A stretch of DNA of 6,361 bases from Succinivibrionaceae bacterium (GCA_003477345.1 DMTG01000151.1:1-6361); one strand, 5' to 3'. Counted from the stretch's first letter, positions 1 to 6,272 are shown. The notes: generated by a model from the sequence alone, not told the origin. Translations and numbers: made by a program.

Positions 1-1
1 A

Positions 2-1018
2 GGACATCGCACCGGATTTTCTGCGTCCTATAAATCTAAAAAGCAGGGGCCGGTAGCAGTTTTCCTCGCTGAATACGATGCCTTGAACGGACTTGGTCAC
101 GGCTGCGGACACAATATTTTCGGCTGTGTCTCCTCGCTGGCTGCTGCCTGTTTAAAACAGGTTACTGATGAAGTCGGCGGTGAAGTAAGAGTCTATGGAA
201 CCCCAGGCGAGGAAGGCGGAGAAAACGGCAGTGCCAAAGGCAGTTTTGTCAGGGAAGGCTTTTTTAAGGATGTTGACTTCGCTCTGTGCGAACACCCGGG
301 TAAAGACAGTTTCAACAGTTTAACCTCCAGCTCTTTAGCCTGTGCTCCTCTGGATATTGAATTCTGGGGCAGATCAGCTCATGCAGCTTCAGCGCCTGAA
401 AAGGGCATCAATGCCTTAGACGCTCTTATCATGGTATACAATGCTGCCAACGCGCTAAGACAGCACCTGCCGTCGGATGTCAAGATTCACGGAATTATTG
501 TAGACGGCGGTAAAGCGCCTAACATGGTTCCTGATTATGCACATGCCAAATTCTATATCCGCGCAGCCTCCATGCCGGTTATGATGGACACCTATAAAAA
601 GCTAGAGAAGATTGTAGAGGGAGCCGCGCTGCAGACAGGTGCCAAAGGCAGAATGCAGCCTTATCAGAATATAGTTGAGAATACTATTGTGACTCCGCTC
701 TTTGATGAGGTTTTCAAAGAGAGTCTTGAGGAGATGGGAGAAAAGATTGGCGGCGCTCCGGTATCTATAGGGTCAAGCGATGTTGGCAATGTATCCCAGG
801 TTGTACCTACAATTCAGCCGAATCTGAGTATTACCAGAGAATCAATTCCGAATCATTCTGAACTCATGGTCAAAGCTGCCTGTTCAGAATACGGACTTGA
901 AACTATAAGGCTAGGCGCCAAGACCCTGGCGCTTACCGCTCTGAAGCTGATGATGGATCCTGAAAGATTACAGGCCATAAAGGCGCAGCATGCAGAAAAA
1001 TTAAAGGATCAGGCATGA
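2..1018 (+). CDS. M20-family amidohydrolase/metallopeptidase, 5'-truncated by the window edge
   Basis: This is a zinc-type M20 (M20D/AbgB- and PM20D2-like) hydrolase, expected to cleave an amide or peptide bond in N-acyl amino acids or small peptides in the cytoplasm. The frame is open from base 2, so 338 residues are visible; the family is usually near 390-400, so roughly 50-60 N-terminal residues lie upstream. In fragment numbering, AEYDAL (23-28) is followed by GHGCGHN (32-38), where Cys35 and His37 are likely metal ligands. GTPGEEGG carries the Glu70-Glu71 pair, EHPG carries His98, and the dimerisation ('lid') domain starts near GRSAHA. Near the end come SSDVGNVS and PNHSEL (His285, likely last ligand). 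All expected motifs in the visible part are intact. A TTG at 83 lies inside the conserved core and is not the start. The TGA overlaps the metN ATG by 4 bp, so the two are probably translationally coupled. The true substrate cannot be read from the sequence; N-acyl-methionine or a Met-containing dipeptide is inferred from the neighbours only. Confidence 0.93.
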   Translation, partial: GHRTGFSASYKSKKQGPVAVFLAEYDALNGLGHGCGHNIFGCVSSLAAACLKQVTDEVGGEVRVYGTPGEEGGENGSAKGSFVREGFFKDVDFALCEHPGKDSFNSLTSSSLACAPLDIEFWGRSAHAASAPEKGINALDALIMVYNAANALRQHLPSDVKIHGIIVDGGKAPNMVPDYAHAKFYIRAASMPVMMDTYKKLEKIVEGAALQTGAKGRMQPYQNIVENTIVTPLFDEVFKESLEEMGEKIGGAPVSIGSSDVGNVSQVVPTIQPNLSITRESIPNHSELMVKAACSEYGLETIRLGAKTLALTALKLMMDPERLQAIKAQHAEKLKDQA

Positions 1019-2049
1019 TTAGACTAGAACATATCGTAAAAGAATTTCATCCTAAAAAGGACACCACTGTAAGAGCAGTCAATGACGTAAGTCTTGAAAT
1101 AGAGGATGGTGAGATTTTCGGCATCATTGGTTTTTCAGGAGCCGGTAAGTCCACACTGGTGCGCTGCATAAATCTGCTGGAAAGACCGACTTCAGGCAAA
1201 GTCTTCTTAGGTGATAAGGAGCTTACCGCTCTGTCTGATAAGGAGCTGCTTGAGACCAGACGAAGTATCGGCATGATTTTCCAGCATTTTAACTTAATGC
1301 CGTCGCGTACTGTCATGGACAATGTCATGCTGCCTTTAAAGCACTCAACTCTGTCCAAACAGGAAAAAAGAGAGAAATGTATTAAGCTTTTGAAACTGGT
1401 TGAGCTTGAGGATAAGTGCAGCAACTACCCAGCTCAGCTGTCCGGCGGACAGAAGCAGCGAGTGGCAATTGCCAGAGCTCTGGCAAATGATCCGAAGGTG
1501 CTGCTGTGTGATGAAGCCACTTCTGCGCTTGACCCTCAGACCACGCACCAGATCTTAGGACTGTTAAAGCAGCTCAATGAATCCCTGAAGCTTACCATAG
1601 TCATAATCACGCATCAGATGTCTGTCGTCAAAGACATCTGCGACAGAGCGGCGGTTATGGAAAACGGTGAGGTCAAGGAAACAGGAAGGGTATTTGACAT
1701 CTTCAACAAGCCTCAGGCTCCAATTACCAGAGGCTTTATTGAAAATGCCACTACGCTTGGATCATTCAATGAATTCTTTAAAAAGGGTCAGCTTCCGGGG
1801 CTGGTTGCCGGCAGCGATGTCTGGTTTCTTACCTTCACGGGTGAGTGCAGGGGACAGGCTCTGATAGCCAAAATAGCCGAGAAATTTCAGGTGGAAGCCA
1901 ATATCATCTATGGCAATATCGACTTTCTGAAAGGAGAGGTATTAGGCAAGCTCGTGGTATGTCTGTCAGGTACCCGAGATAATATTGAAAAATCCCGGGA
2001 ATATCTTACTGACTGCGGAGTTGAAATAGAGGTACTGCAAGGTGAATGA
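1015..2049 (+). CDS. metN: Methionine ABC transporter ATP-binding protein MetN
   Basis: This is the ATPase subunit of a MetNIQ-type importer, acting on the inner face of the cytoplasmic membrane to power uptake of methionine (D- and L-Met in the E. coli system). The 344-residue length fits the family. Walker A is GFSGAGKST (39-47), the Q-loop Gln is 90, the signature is LSGGQKQR (142-149), Walker B is VLLCDEA with Asp166-Glu167, the D-loop is SALD (170-173) and the switch His is 200. Residues ~264-343 form the C-terminal NIL domain, which in E. coli MetN binds methionine and inhibits transport when internal methionine is high. This domain separates MetN from generic amino-acid ABC ATPases. 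The ATG at 1015 overlaps the upstream TGA and has AAAGGA at 1003-1008, six bases before it. The reading frame ends 8 bp inside metI. Specificity for methionine rather than a related amino acid or dipeptide is inferred from family membership. Confidence 0.95.
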   Translation: MIRLEHIVKEFHPKKDTTVRAVNDVSLEIEDGEIFGIIGFSGAGKSTLVRCINLLERPTSGKVFLGDKELTALSDKELLETRRSIGMIFQHFNLMPSRTVMDNVMLPLKHSTLSKQEKREKCIKLLKLVELEDKCSNYPAQLSGGQKQRVAIARALANDPKVLLCDEATSALDPQTTHQILGLLKQLNESLKLTIVIITHQMSVVKDICDRAAVMENGEVKETGRVFDIFNKPQAPITRGFIENATTLGSFNEFFKKGQLPGLVAGSDVWFLTFTGECRGQALIAKIAEKFQVEANIIYGNIDFLKGEVLGKLVVCLSGTRDNIEKSREYLTDCGVEIEVLQGE

Positions 2050-2722
2050 TTTAATTAACTTCCTGATGCCTAATATAGGAAAACTGGGCGGAGAATTCAT
2101 GGAGTGCTTTTATCAGACTCTGACTATGATAGGAGTCTCCGGCACAATCTCCTGGTTTTTAGGCGTGATAATAGGAACTCTGCTGGTGGTATGCAGACGC
2201 AACGGGATCATGGAGAACCTGACTCTGTTTACCTTTTTTGACCGTTCAATCGACCTGATACGTTCAATACCTTTTATTATTCTCATTGTGCTGCTGATTC
2301 CTTTAAGCCGACTGATTGTAGGCACCGCCTCGGGCGTGGAAGGCTCATTTGTGGCACTGGTATTCGGTACTGTTCCGTTCTTTTCAAGACAGATTGAATC
2401 AGTGCTCTCGGATATAGACAAGGGGCTGGTTGAGGCCAGTCTTGCCATGGGCTTTTCTCCTATGGAAACCATCTTTACCGTCTATTTAAAAGAGAGTATT
2501 CCGGGAATTACCCGTGTTACGATGATTACCTTTGTAAGCTTCATCGGCATTACCGCAATTGCAGGTGCAATTGGTGCCGGAGGAATAGGTGATTTTGCCA
2601 TTCGCTACGGCTATCAGATGGGCTATCGTGACATGATCTGGCTGACAGTTGCTGTAATTCTTCTGATTATCAGCATATTCCAGTTTATAGGTAATCTGAT
2701 TATCAAAAAAACAACTCATTAA
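2042..2722 (+). CDS. metI: Methionine ABC transporter permease MetI
   Basis: This is the membrane-spanning subunit of the importer; two copies should pair with two MetN. It has 226 residues, close to the usual ~217. Hydrophobic segments lie at about 24-52, 72-95, 102-114, 163-186 and 198-221, matching the five-helix MetI topology. The cytoplasmic coupling (EAA) loop is seen at 131-151, EASLAMGFSP through YLKES, followed by the conserved IAGAIGAGGIGDFA stretch (173-186) and YGYQMGYRD. The start is taken as GTG 2042, which overlaps the metN stop by 8 bp and has AGAGG at 2028-2032, nine bases upstream. ATG codons at residues 9 and 20 are in frame but have poorer spacing to that site and would shorten the N-terminus. 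The overlap implies translational coupling with metN. The family is often annotated MetP in Gram-positives. Confidence 0.94.
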   Translation: MNDLINFLMPNIGKLGGEFMECFYQTLTMIGVSGTISWFLGVIIGTLLVVCRRNGIMENLTLFTFFDRSIDLIRSIPFIILIVLLIPLSRLIVGTASGVEGSFVALVFGTVPFFSRQIESVLSDIDKGLVEASLAMGFSPMETIFTVYLKESIPGITRVTMITFVSFIGITAIAGAIGAGGIGDFAIRYGYQMGYRDMIWLTVAVILLIISIFQFIGNLIIKKTTH

Positions 2723-2744
2723 AATGAGGCATTAATATTTTTTT
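2715..2744 (+). terminator. Weak hairpin with distant T-run after metI
   Basis: CTCATT (2715-2720) and AATGAG (2723-2728) are inverted around AA; a realistic hairpin has five base pairs and a four-base loop. A run of seven T starts at 2738, about nine bases after the stem. The stem is short and AU-rich and the T-run is displaced, so this is at best a leaky terminator or 3'-end stabiliser between metI and metQ. It includes the metI stop codon. Confidence 0.25.
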
Positions 2745-2756
2745 GTTAACGGAATT

Positions 2757-2785
2757 TTGAATTAAGTTTATATTACACATATAGA
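2757..2785 (+). promoter_or_regulatory. Likely sigma-70 promoter of metQ
   Basis: TTGAAT (2757-2762) is separated by exactly 17 bp from TATAGA (2780-2785), a good match in both hexamers and in spacing. It lies in the AT-rich 116-bp gap between metI and metQ and would start transcription about 45 bases before the metQ ATG. It could supply extra metQ message beyond read-through from metNI, in keeping with binding proteins being needed in excess over the membrane complex. I see no convincing MetJ box (tandem AGACGTCT-like repeats) around it. Confidence 0.5.
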
Positions 2786-2826
2786 ACCCTATCTGTGTTT
2801 TGTATGCTTTAAGACAACAATTAAAC

Positions 2827-2832
2827 AAAGGA
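2827..2832 (+). promoter_or_regulatory. Ribosome binding site that fixes the metQ start
   Basis: AAAGGA ends six bases before ATG 2839. The in-frame TTG at 2800 has no comparable site, and starting there would place 13 extra residues in front of a standard signal peptide, so ATG 2839 is chosen. Confidence 0.8.
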
Positions 2833-2838
2833 CATCTT

Positions 2839-3678
2839 ATGTACAAGAAAATTCTGACAGGACTTGCATCACTTGGCATTATGCTGTTTTCCGCATCAGC
2901 CAGCGCTGAAATGACCGAAATCAAGGTTGGCGTAGTAGGTGAATATGTTGCTCAGTGGGATACCGTAAATGAAATCCTCAAAAAGGACAATCTCCATGTG
3001 AAGCTGGTTAAATACTCTGATTATGCAACCCCTAACAGAGCCCTTGCCGACGGCGAGATCGATCTCAATGCTTTCCAGCACAAGGCATTTCTGGCCAATG
3101 ACATTGAGCGCAACGGCTATAAGATAACTGCAATCGGCGATACCATCGTCACCCCTCTGCGTATTTACAACAACAAGGATAAAGTCAAAGCAGTAGCTGA
3201 TTTTAAGGATGGCGACATTATCGGAATTCCTGCCGATCTTACCAATGGCGGCCGTGCTCTGAAGCTTATCGAGGCTGCCGGTCTTATCGAGGTTGATCCT
3301 GCCAAAGGCTATGTACCAAGCAAGGCTGATATCACCAAATATAACGTAAACATCAAGATCCGCGAGCTTGAATCAGGCATGCTGGCACGTATGCTCCCTG
3401 ACATGTCCGCAGCTATTATCAACGGCGGCAATGCCTTTACTGCAGGCCTTGACGGTGAAGCTGATTCTATCTTCTCTGAAAATATGGATCCTAAGGCTAA
3501 TCCAAATGTAGCCAAGCTTGTCAATGTAATCGTGGCCCGTGATGAAGACAAAGACAATCCTGCCTACAAGAAGGTAGTAGAGGCCTATCAGACACAGGAG
3601 TCTGCCAAAACCATTATGGAAGCCTACAAAGGTGCCTTTACTCCGGTATGGGAAGGTGCTGACAAGTATAAGTATTAG
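2839..3678 (+). CDS. metQ: Methionine-binding periplasmic protein MetQ (NlpA family)
   Basis: This is the substrate-binding subunit of the MetNIQ importer, of the NlpA/Lipoprotein_9 family, 279 residues long. The N-terminus has MYKK, a hydrophobic core (about 5-18) and SASASA before Glu24, a signal peptidase I site with predicted cleavage after Ala23. There is no lipobox cysteine and no cysteine anywhere in the protein, so it should be soluble in the periplasm rather than lipid-anchored as E. coli MetQ is. The mature part begins with IKVGVVGEY. Family landmarks include YSDYATPNRALADGEIDLNAFQHKAFL (59-85, quoted in part as NAFQHK), LTNGGRAL (134-141) and AAIINGGNAF (191-200), where Asn195 probably matches the ligand-contacting Asn of MetQ. 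The ATG is chosen over the TTG at 2800 because of the Shine-Dalgarno site and signal peptide. It is followed by a terminator. Methionine is the expected ligand, but relatives bind other amino acids or Gly-Met, so specificity is provisional. Confidence 0.93.
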   Translation: MYKKILTGLASLGIMLFSASASAEMTEIKVGVVGEYVAQWDTVNEILKKDNLHVKLVKYSDYATPNRALADGEIDLNAFQHKAFLANDIERNGYKITAIGDTIVTPLRIYNNKDKVKAVADFKDGDIIGIPADLTNGGRALKLIEAAGLIEVDPAKGYVPSKADITKYNVNIKIRELESGMLARMLPDMSAAIINGGNAFTAGLDGEADSIFSENMDPKANPNVAKLVNVIVARDEDKDNPAYKKVVEAYQTQESAKTIMEAYKGAFTPVWEGADKYKY

Positions 3679-3709
3679 AAAACATCTAAAATAGATTCTA
3701 ATATTCTGA

Positions 3710-3748
3710 GACTTCTTGCTTTTGAATCTTCTGGCAAGGAGTCTTTTT
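3710..3748 (+). terminator. Rho-independent terminator of the metNIQ unit
   Basis: GACTTCTTGC (3710-3719) pairs with GCAAGGAGTC (3734-3743) over ten base pairs with one G-U wobble and a 14-base loop. It is followed at once by five T (3744-3748). It lies 31 bases after the metQ stop, which makes it the end of the transporter transcript. Confidence 0.88.
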
Positions 3749-3773
3749 ATAAACCTTATCTGCAATAAACAGT

Positions 3774-3788
3774 AAGTACACTGTACTT
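3774..3788. promoter_or_regulatory. Perfect 15-bp palindrome, candidate operator upstream of pncB
   Basis: AAGTACA (3774-3780) and TGTACTT (3782-3788) are exact inverted copies around a single C. The symmetry resumes further out as GTAA on the left and TTAC on the right, offset by one extra T. It follows no T-run, so it is not a terminator. It lies between the metQ terminator and the pncB gene, 141 bp before the start codon, with the odd-centred symmetry of a dimeric repressor site. It contains a GT-N7-AC core, which I recall, without being able to check, as the shared core of NrtR sites in NAD regulons. No regulator gene is in the window. Confidence 0.45.
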
Positions 3789-3929
3789 TACAGGGCAGAT
3801 TTCAGATAAACAAACATTGATACTCCTGTATAAGGCTGTTTTTTATCATAGAGCGCATAAATTTTCCTGGGTTTTTTGCGCTAAAATGCTAAATCGTTCT
3901 TTTTTGAGTATCCTGTAGGAATTTTTTTT
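3789..3929 (+). promoter_or_regulatory. Leader and promoter region of pncB
   Basis: This stretch should hold the pncB promoter, but no pair of hexamers is compelling. The best -10-like element is TAAAAT at 3882-3887, without a good -35. TTGATA at 3817-3822 is a good -35 but has only TTTTTA or TTTTAT at a proper distance. AGCGCA (3852-3857) and TGCGCT (3877-3882) are perfect inverted 6-mers around a 19-base spacer that ends in a T-run. AGGA at 3917-3920 is the pncB ribosome binding site. I see no riboswitch I can name. Confidence 0.35.
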
Positions 3930-5378
3930 ATGTCTCAGTTTGACTCGCGTAATATTAGTATGATGATGGACCTTTACGAAATGACCATGGCAAACGGTTA
4001 TTTTGCAAAAGGTGTACACGATAAAAAAGTAGTCTTTGATGCTTTTTACAGACAGAATCCGGACGGCGGCGGTTTTGCAATTTTCGCCGGTCTCGATCAG
4101 ATAATTGACTATGTTACCAACCTGCATTTCAGCGCAGAGGATATTTCCTATCTGGACTCCCTGAAAATCTTCAGCAGTGATTTTCTTGAATATTTAAAAA
4201 ACTTCCGCTTCAGAGGCGATGTCTACGCCTTCAGAGAAGGAACAATCATGTATCCTAATGAGCCGGTTGTATCCGTGGTTGCTCCTCTTATGGATGCTCA
4301 GCTGGTTGAAACTGCTCTGCTAGCTGAACTGAATCATCAGTCTCTTATCGCTACCAAAGCCCAGAGAATTGTTAAAGCTGCCAAAGGCAAAGCCATCTCT
4401 GATTTCGGAGCGCGCCGCGCCCATAATATGGATGCTGCCGTATACGGCGCAAGAGCAGCCTTTATCGGCGGTGCTCTCAGTACCGCTACCGTGCTTGCAG
4501 GTCAGCAGTTCAATATCCCGGTGTCAGGCACCATGGCTCACAGCTGGATAATGTTCTTCAAAGATGAATATACTGCCTTCAAGAATTATGTGGAAACCTA
4601 TCCTGACAATGCTCAGCTGCTTATCGATACCTATGATGTAATCCATCAGGGTCTGCCTAATGCTATAAAAATAGCCAAGGAGATCTTAGAGCCTATGGGT
4701 AAACGTTTAAAAGGCGTGCGTATCGATTCAGGCGACCTTGCCTATCTTTCAAAGAAAATCAGAGCCAAACTGGATGCTGCCGGAATGCAGGACTGCAAGA
4801 TCATTGCCTCTAACAGCCTCGATGAATATACCGTAACTTCAATTTTAGAGCAGGGCGGCAGATTTGATGCCTTCGGTATCGGTGAAAGACTGATAACCGC
4901 CAAGAGTGATCCGGTTTTCGGCGCTGTCTACAAGATGGCAGCCGTAGAAGAAGATGACGGCACCTTCAGCCCGAGAATCAAGATTTCCGAGGCCCCTGAA
5001 AAGATCACCAACCCAGGCAGAAAGAGCGTTTACCGTATCTATAACGAAGATGGTCATGCCATAGCAGATCTGCTGGCCTCCTTTGATGAAGAGGTTGATG
5101 TTACCAAGCCGTTCCGCTATGTAGACCCAATCAAGCCTTGGAAGAACAGAAGCTTTGAAAACTGCACCGCCAAGTCTCTGCAGGAGCTGGTTGTAAAAGA
5201 CGGCAAACGTGTCAATGCGGAAGTTCCATTAAGAGATATTCAGAAGTACGTTAAAGATCAGCTGGAAAATGAAATCTGGCCTGAAGAGCAGCGTTTTGAG
5301 AATCCTCATACTCATTATCTGGATATGAGTCCTGACTATTACTCATTAAAGATGGATCTGCTGCACGACAGCCACTAA
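3930..5378 (+). CDS. pncB: Nicotinate phosphoribosyltransferase, long Firmicute-like subfamily
   Basis: This enzyme (EC 6.3.4.21) joins nicotinate to PRPP, with ATP hydrolysis, to give nicotinate mononucleotide in the Preiss-Handler route of NAD salvage; it is cytoplasmic. It has 482 residues, typical of the ~480-residue subfamily common in Firmicutes and longer than E. coli PncB (~400). DLYEMTMANGYF (14-25) is the N-terminal signature. PDGGGFAIFAGL (44-55), NHQSLIATKAQRI (135-147) and DFGARRAH (158-165) follow. GTMAHSW (200-206) contains His204, likely the phosphorylated catalytic His. RIDSGDL (264-270), ASNSLDEY (293-300) and FGIGERLIT (315-323) form the phosphate/PRPP-binding barrel, and the subfamily C-terminal part includes EKITNPGRKSVYRIY (357-371). 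No key motif is missing. The start ATG has AGGA at 3917-3920, nine bases upstream. The gene stands alone between two terminators, so no NAD-pathway partner shares its transcript. Confidence 0.96.
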   Translation: MSQFDSRNISMMMDLYEMTMANGYFAKGVHDKKVVFDAFYRQNPDGGGFAIFAGLDQIIDYVTNLHFSAEDISYLDSLKIFSSDFLEYLKNFRFRGDVYAFREGTIMYPNEPVVSVVAPLMDAQLVETALLAELNHQSLIATKAQRIVKAAKGKAISDFGARRAHNMDAAVYGARAAFIGGALSTATVLAGQQFNIPVSGTMAHSWIMFFKDEYTAFKNYVETYPDNAQLLIDTYDVIHQGLPNAIKIAKEILEPMGKRLKGVRIDSGDLAYLSKKIRAKLDAAGMQDCKIIASNSLDEYTVTSILEQGGRFDAFGIGERLITAKSDPVFGAVYKMAAVEEDDGTFSPRIKISEAPEKITNPGRKSVYRIYNEDGHAIADLLASFDEEVDVTKPFRYVDPIKPWKNRSFENCTAKSLQELVVKDGKRVNAEVPLRDIQKYVKDQLENEIWPEEQRFENPHTHYLDMSPDYYSLKMDLLHDSH

Positions 5379-5394
5379 AAAATCACATAAAACC

Positions 5395-5441
5395 GCCTTC
5401 TCTCGGCACTGGCAGTAAAAGCAGGGAGAAGGCTTTTTTTT
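5395..5441 (+). terminator. Strong rho-independent terminator of pncB
   Basis: GCCTTCTCTC (5395-5404) pairs with GGGAGAAGGC (5424-5433) over ten base pairs with one G-U wobble. The loop is 19 bases and eight T (5434-5441) follow directly. It starts 16 bases after the pncB stop. The A-rich bases before the stem are interrupted, so termination from the other direction is doubtful. Confidence 0.93.
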
Positions 5442-5557
5442 ACCTGAATTTTGGTATCCGGAGCACGCAGGGGCAGTCTAATGCTAACTAATAAATAACT
5501 GCAGAGTTGATTTTCTGGTGATTGATCCTTATGTATTAGACAGTAAGTTAGTATATA
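5442..5557 (+). promoter_or_regulatory. Promoter region of the Rossmann-protein gene
   Basis: This gap lies between the pncB terminator and the next gene's ribosome binding site. A possible promoter is TTGATT (5507-5512), 17 bp, then TATGTA (5530-5535); the -10 is weak. CTAACT (5484-5489) and AGTTAG (5546-5551) are inverted short copies about 56 bases apart. ACAGTAAGT (5540-5548) also occurs at 3769-3777 at the edge of the pncB palindrome. None of these is decisive. Confidence 0.3.
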
Positions 5558-5563
5558 AAGGAG
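5558..5563 (+). promoter_or_regulatory. Ribosome binding site that supports a GTG start
   Basis: AAGGAG ends six bases before GTG 5570. It is the strongest Shine-Dalgarno in the window and the reason to accept the non-ATG start; the next residues, MKIAVVGAG, form the first strand and turn of the fold. Confidence 0.8.
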
Positions 5564-5569
5564 CCACAG

Positions 5570-6220
5570 GTGAAAATCGCAGTTGTCGGAGCAGGTTCTC
5601 CACTTGGTAGAAAAATCGTTTTAAAGGCTGAAGATCAGGGCATAAATGTTGTCAGCATTGTAAAAGATGCCTCGGTAATGGTCGGTACCGGCCCGGTTAT
5701 TATTAAAGATTTTTCTGAAATCGATACCGATGACTTTGAAGGCTGCCACTATGTAATTGATGCCGAGTCCTTTACTGAGATCACCAGATATTCATCCGAT
5801 CTGCTGCCGCTGTGGCGCCTGCTGGAGGTTTTGAAAAACTCTGCCCCAAAACTGCTCTGCATAGGCTCATGCGCATTTTTATATACTGACAAGTCAAGAA
5901 ATAAAATGGTCTTAGATGACAGCCTTATGTGCTATGAAGATGCTCAGAGCAAACGCGAACAGAGACTGTGCGTAAATGCCTACAAACGCCTTAAGGAAAA
6001 TTCAAGCGTAAGCTGGAGTGTCCTTTGTCCTCCGCTCATCGTTGATAAAAGGGGCTACGGCAGCGGCAGCTTTGAATTTTTAGATGATGTGCTACCTATG
6101 GATATAGAAGGCCGTTCAGTAATAACCCTGAACGATTTAGCCTCAGCCGTAGTAGAGCTTCTGAAAATCGGCCCTAAAGAGCATAAGTGCGCCTCAGTGT
6201 ATTCAACTCCCAGAAAATAA
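5570..6220 (+). CDS. NAD(P)-binding Rossmann-fold protein, YwnB-like atypical SDR
   Basis: This 216-residue cytoplasmic protein has a complete single-domain Rossmann fold of the NAD(P)H-binding / YwnB type (COG2910-like). KIAVVGAGSPLG (2-13) is the dinucleotide-binding turn; the common form in this group is GATGxxG, so the Ser at position 10 is a mild variant. A second strand, NVVSIVKDAS, matches the usual place for the 2'-phosphate discriminating residues. HYVIDA (60-65) is the fourth strand, KLLCIGSCAFLY (94-105) replaces the usual GGAGSLY stretch, VSWSVLCPP (148-156) is the strand before the substrate loop, and SVITLNDLASAVVELL (183-198) is the typical C-terminal helix lead. Relatives are annotated as NADH-flavin reductases or NAD(P)-dependent oxidoreductases, but the reaction here is unknown. 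It starts with GTG and stands alone between terminators. Sharing a region with pncB gives only a loose NAD link. Confidence 0.8.
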   Translation: MKIAVVGAGSPLGRKIVLKAEDQGINVVSIVKDASVMVGTGPVIIKDFSEIDTDDFEGCHYVIDAESFTEITRYSSDLLPLWRLLEVLKNSAPKLLCIGSCAFLYTDKSRNKMVLDDSLMCYEDAQSKREQRLCVNAYKRLKENSSVSWSVLCPPLIVDKRGYGSGSFEFLDDVLPMDIEGRSVITLNDLASAVVELLKIGPKEHKCASVYSTPRK

Positions 6221-6245
6221 GCTCAGTAAATCCCGCTGTTCTCGT

Positions 6246-6272
6246 AAAAGGCTATAAAAGTAGCCTTTTTTT
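6246..6272 (+). terminator. Rho-independent terminator after the Rossmann-protein gene
   Basis: AAAAGGCTA (6246-6254) pairs perfectly with TAGCCTTTT (6261-6269) around a six-base loop, and the T-run continues to 6272. The A-run before and T-run after make it symmetrical, so it may also terminate transcripts arriving from the right. Confidence 0.9.

Noticed and set aside
83..85. TTG as a possible start of the M20 gene
   Set aside because: It lies within the conserved AEYDALNGLGHGCGH core and the frame is open to the left edge, so the gene is truncated by the window rather than starting here.
2800..2838. An in-frame TTG 13 codons before the metQ ATG
   Set aside because: It lacks a Shine-Dalgarno site, lies close to the predicted promoter and would bury the signal peptide behind a charged extension.
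2723..2838. MetJ boxes or a methionine riboswitch before metQ
   Set aside because: No tandem AGACGTCT-like units and no SAM-riboswitch core are visible; the leader of the whole operon lies outside the window.
3373..3765. 130-codon reverse-strand open frame across the 3' end of metQ and its terminator
   Set aside because: It is antisense to a well-supported gene, runs through the terminator hairpin, and its protein has no recognisable domain.
3774..3792. TyrR or TrpR box reading of the palindrome
   Set aside because: The TGTAAA-N6-TTTACA and CTAG-centred consensus patterns do not fit the sequence or spacing.
3846..4127. 93-codon reverse-strand open frame over the pncB start
   Set aside because: It is antisense to the conserved N-terminus of pncB, has no ribosome site I can support and no recognisable product.
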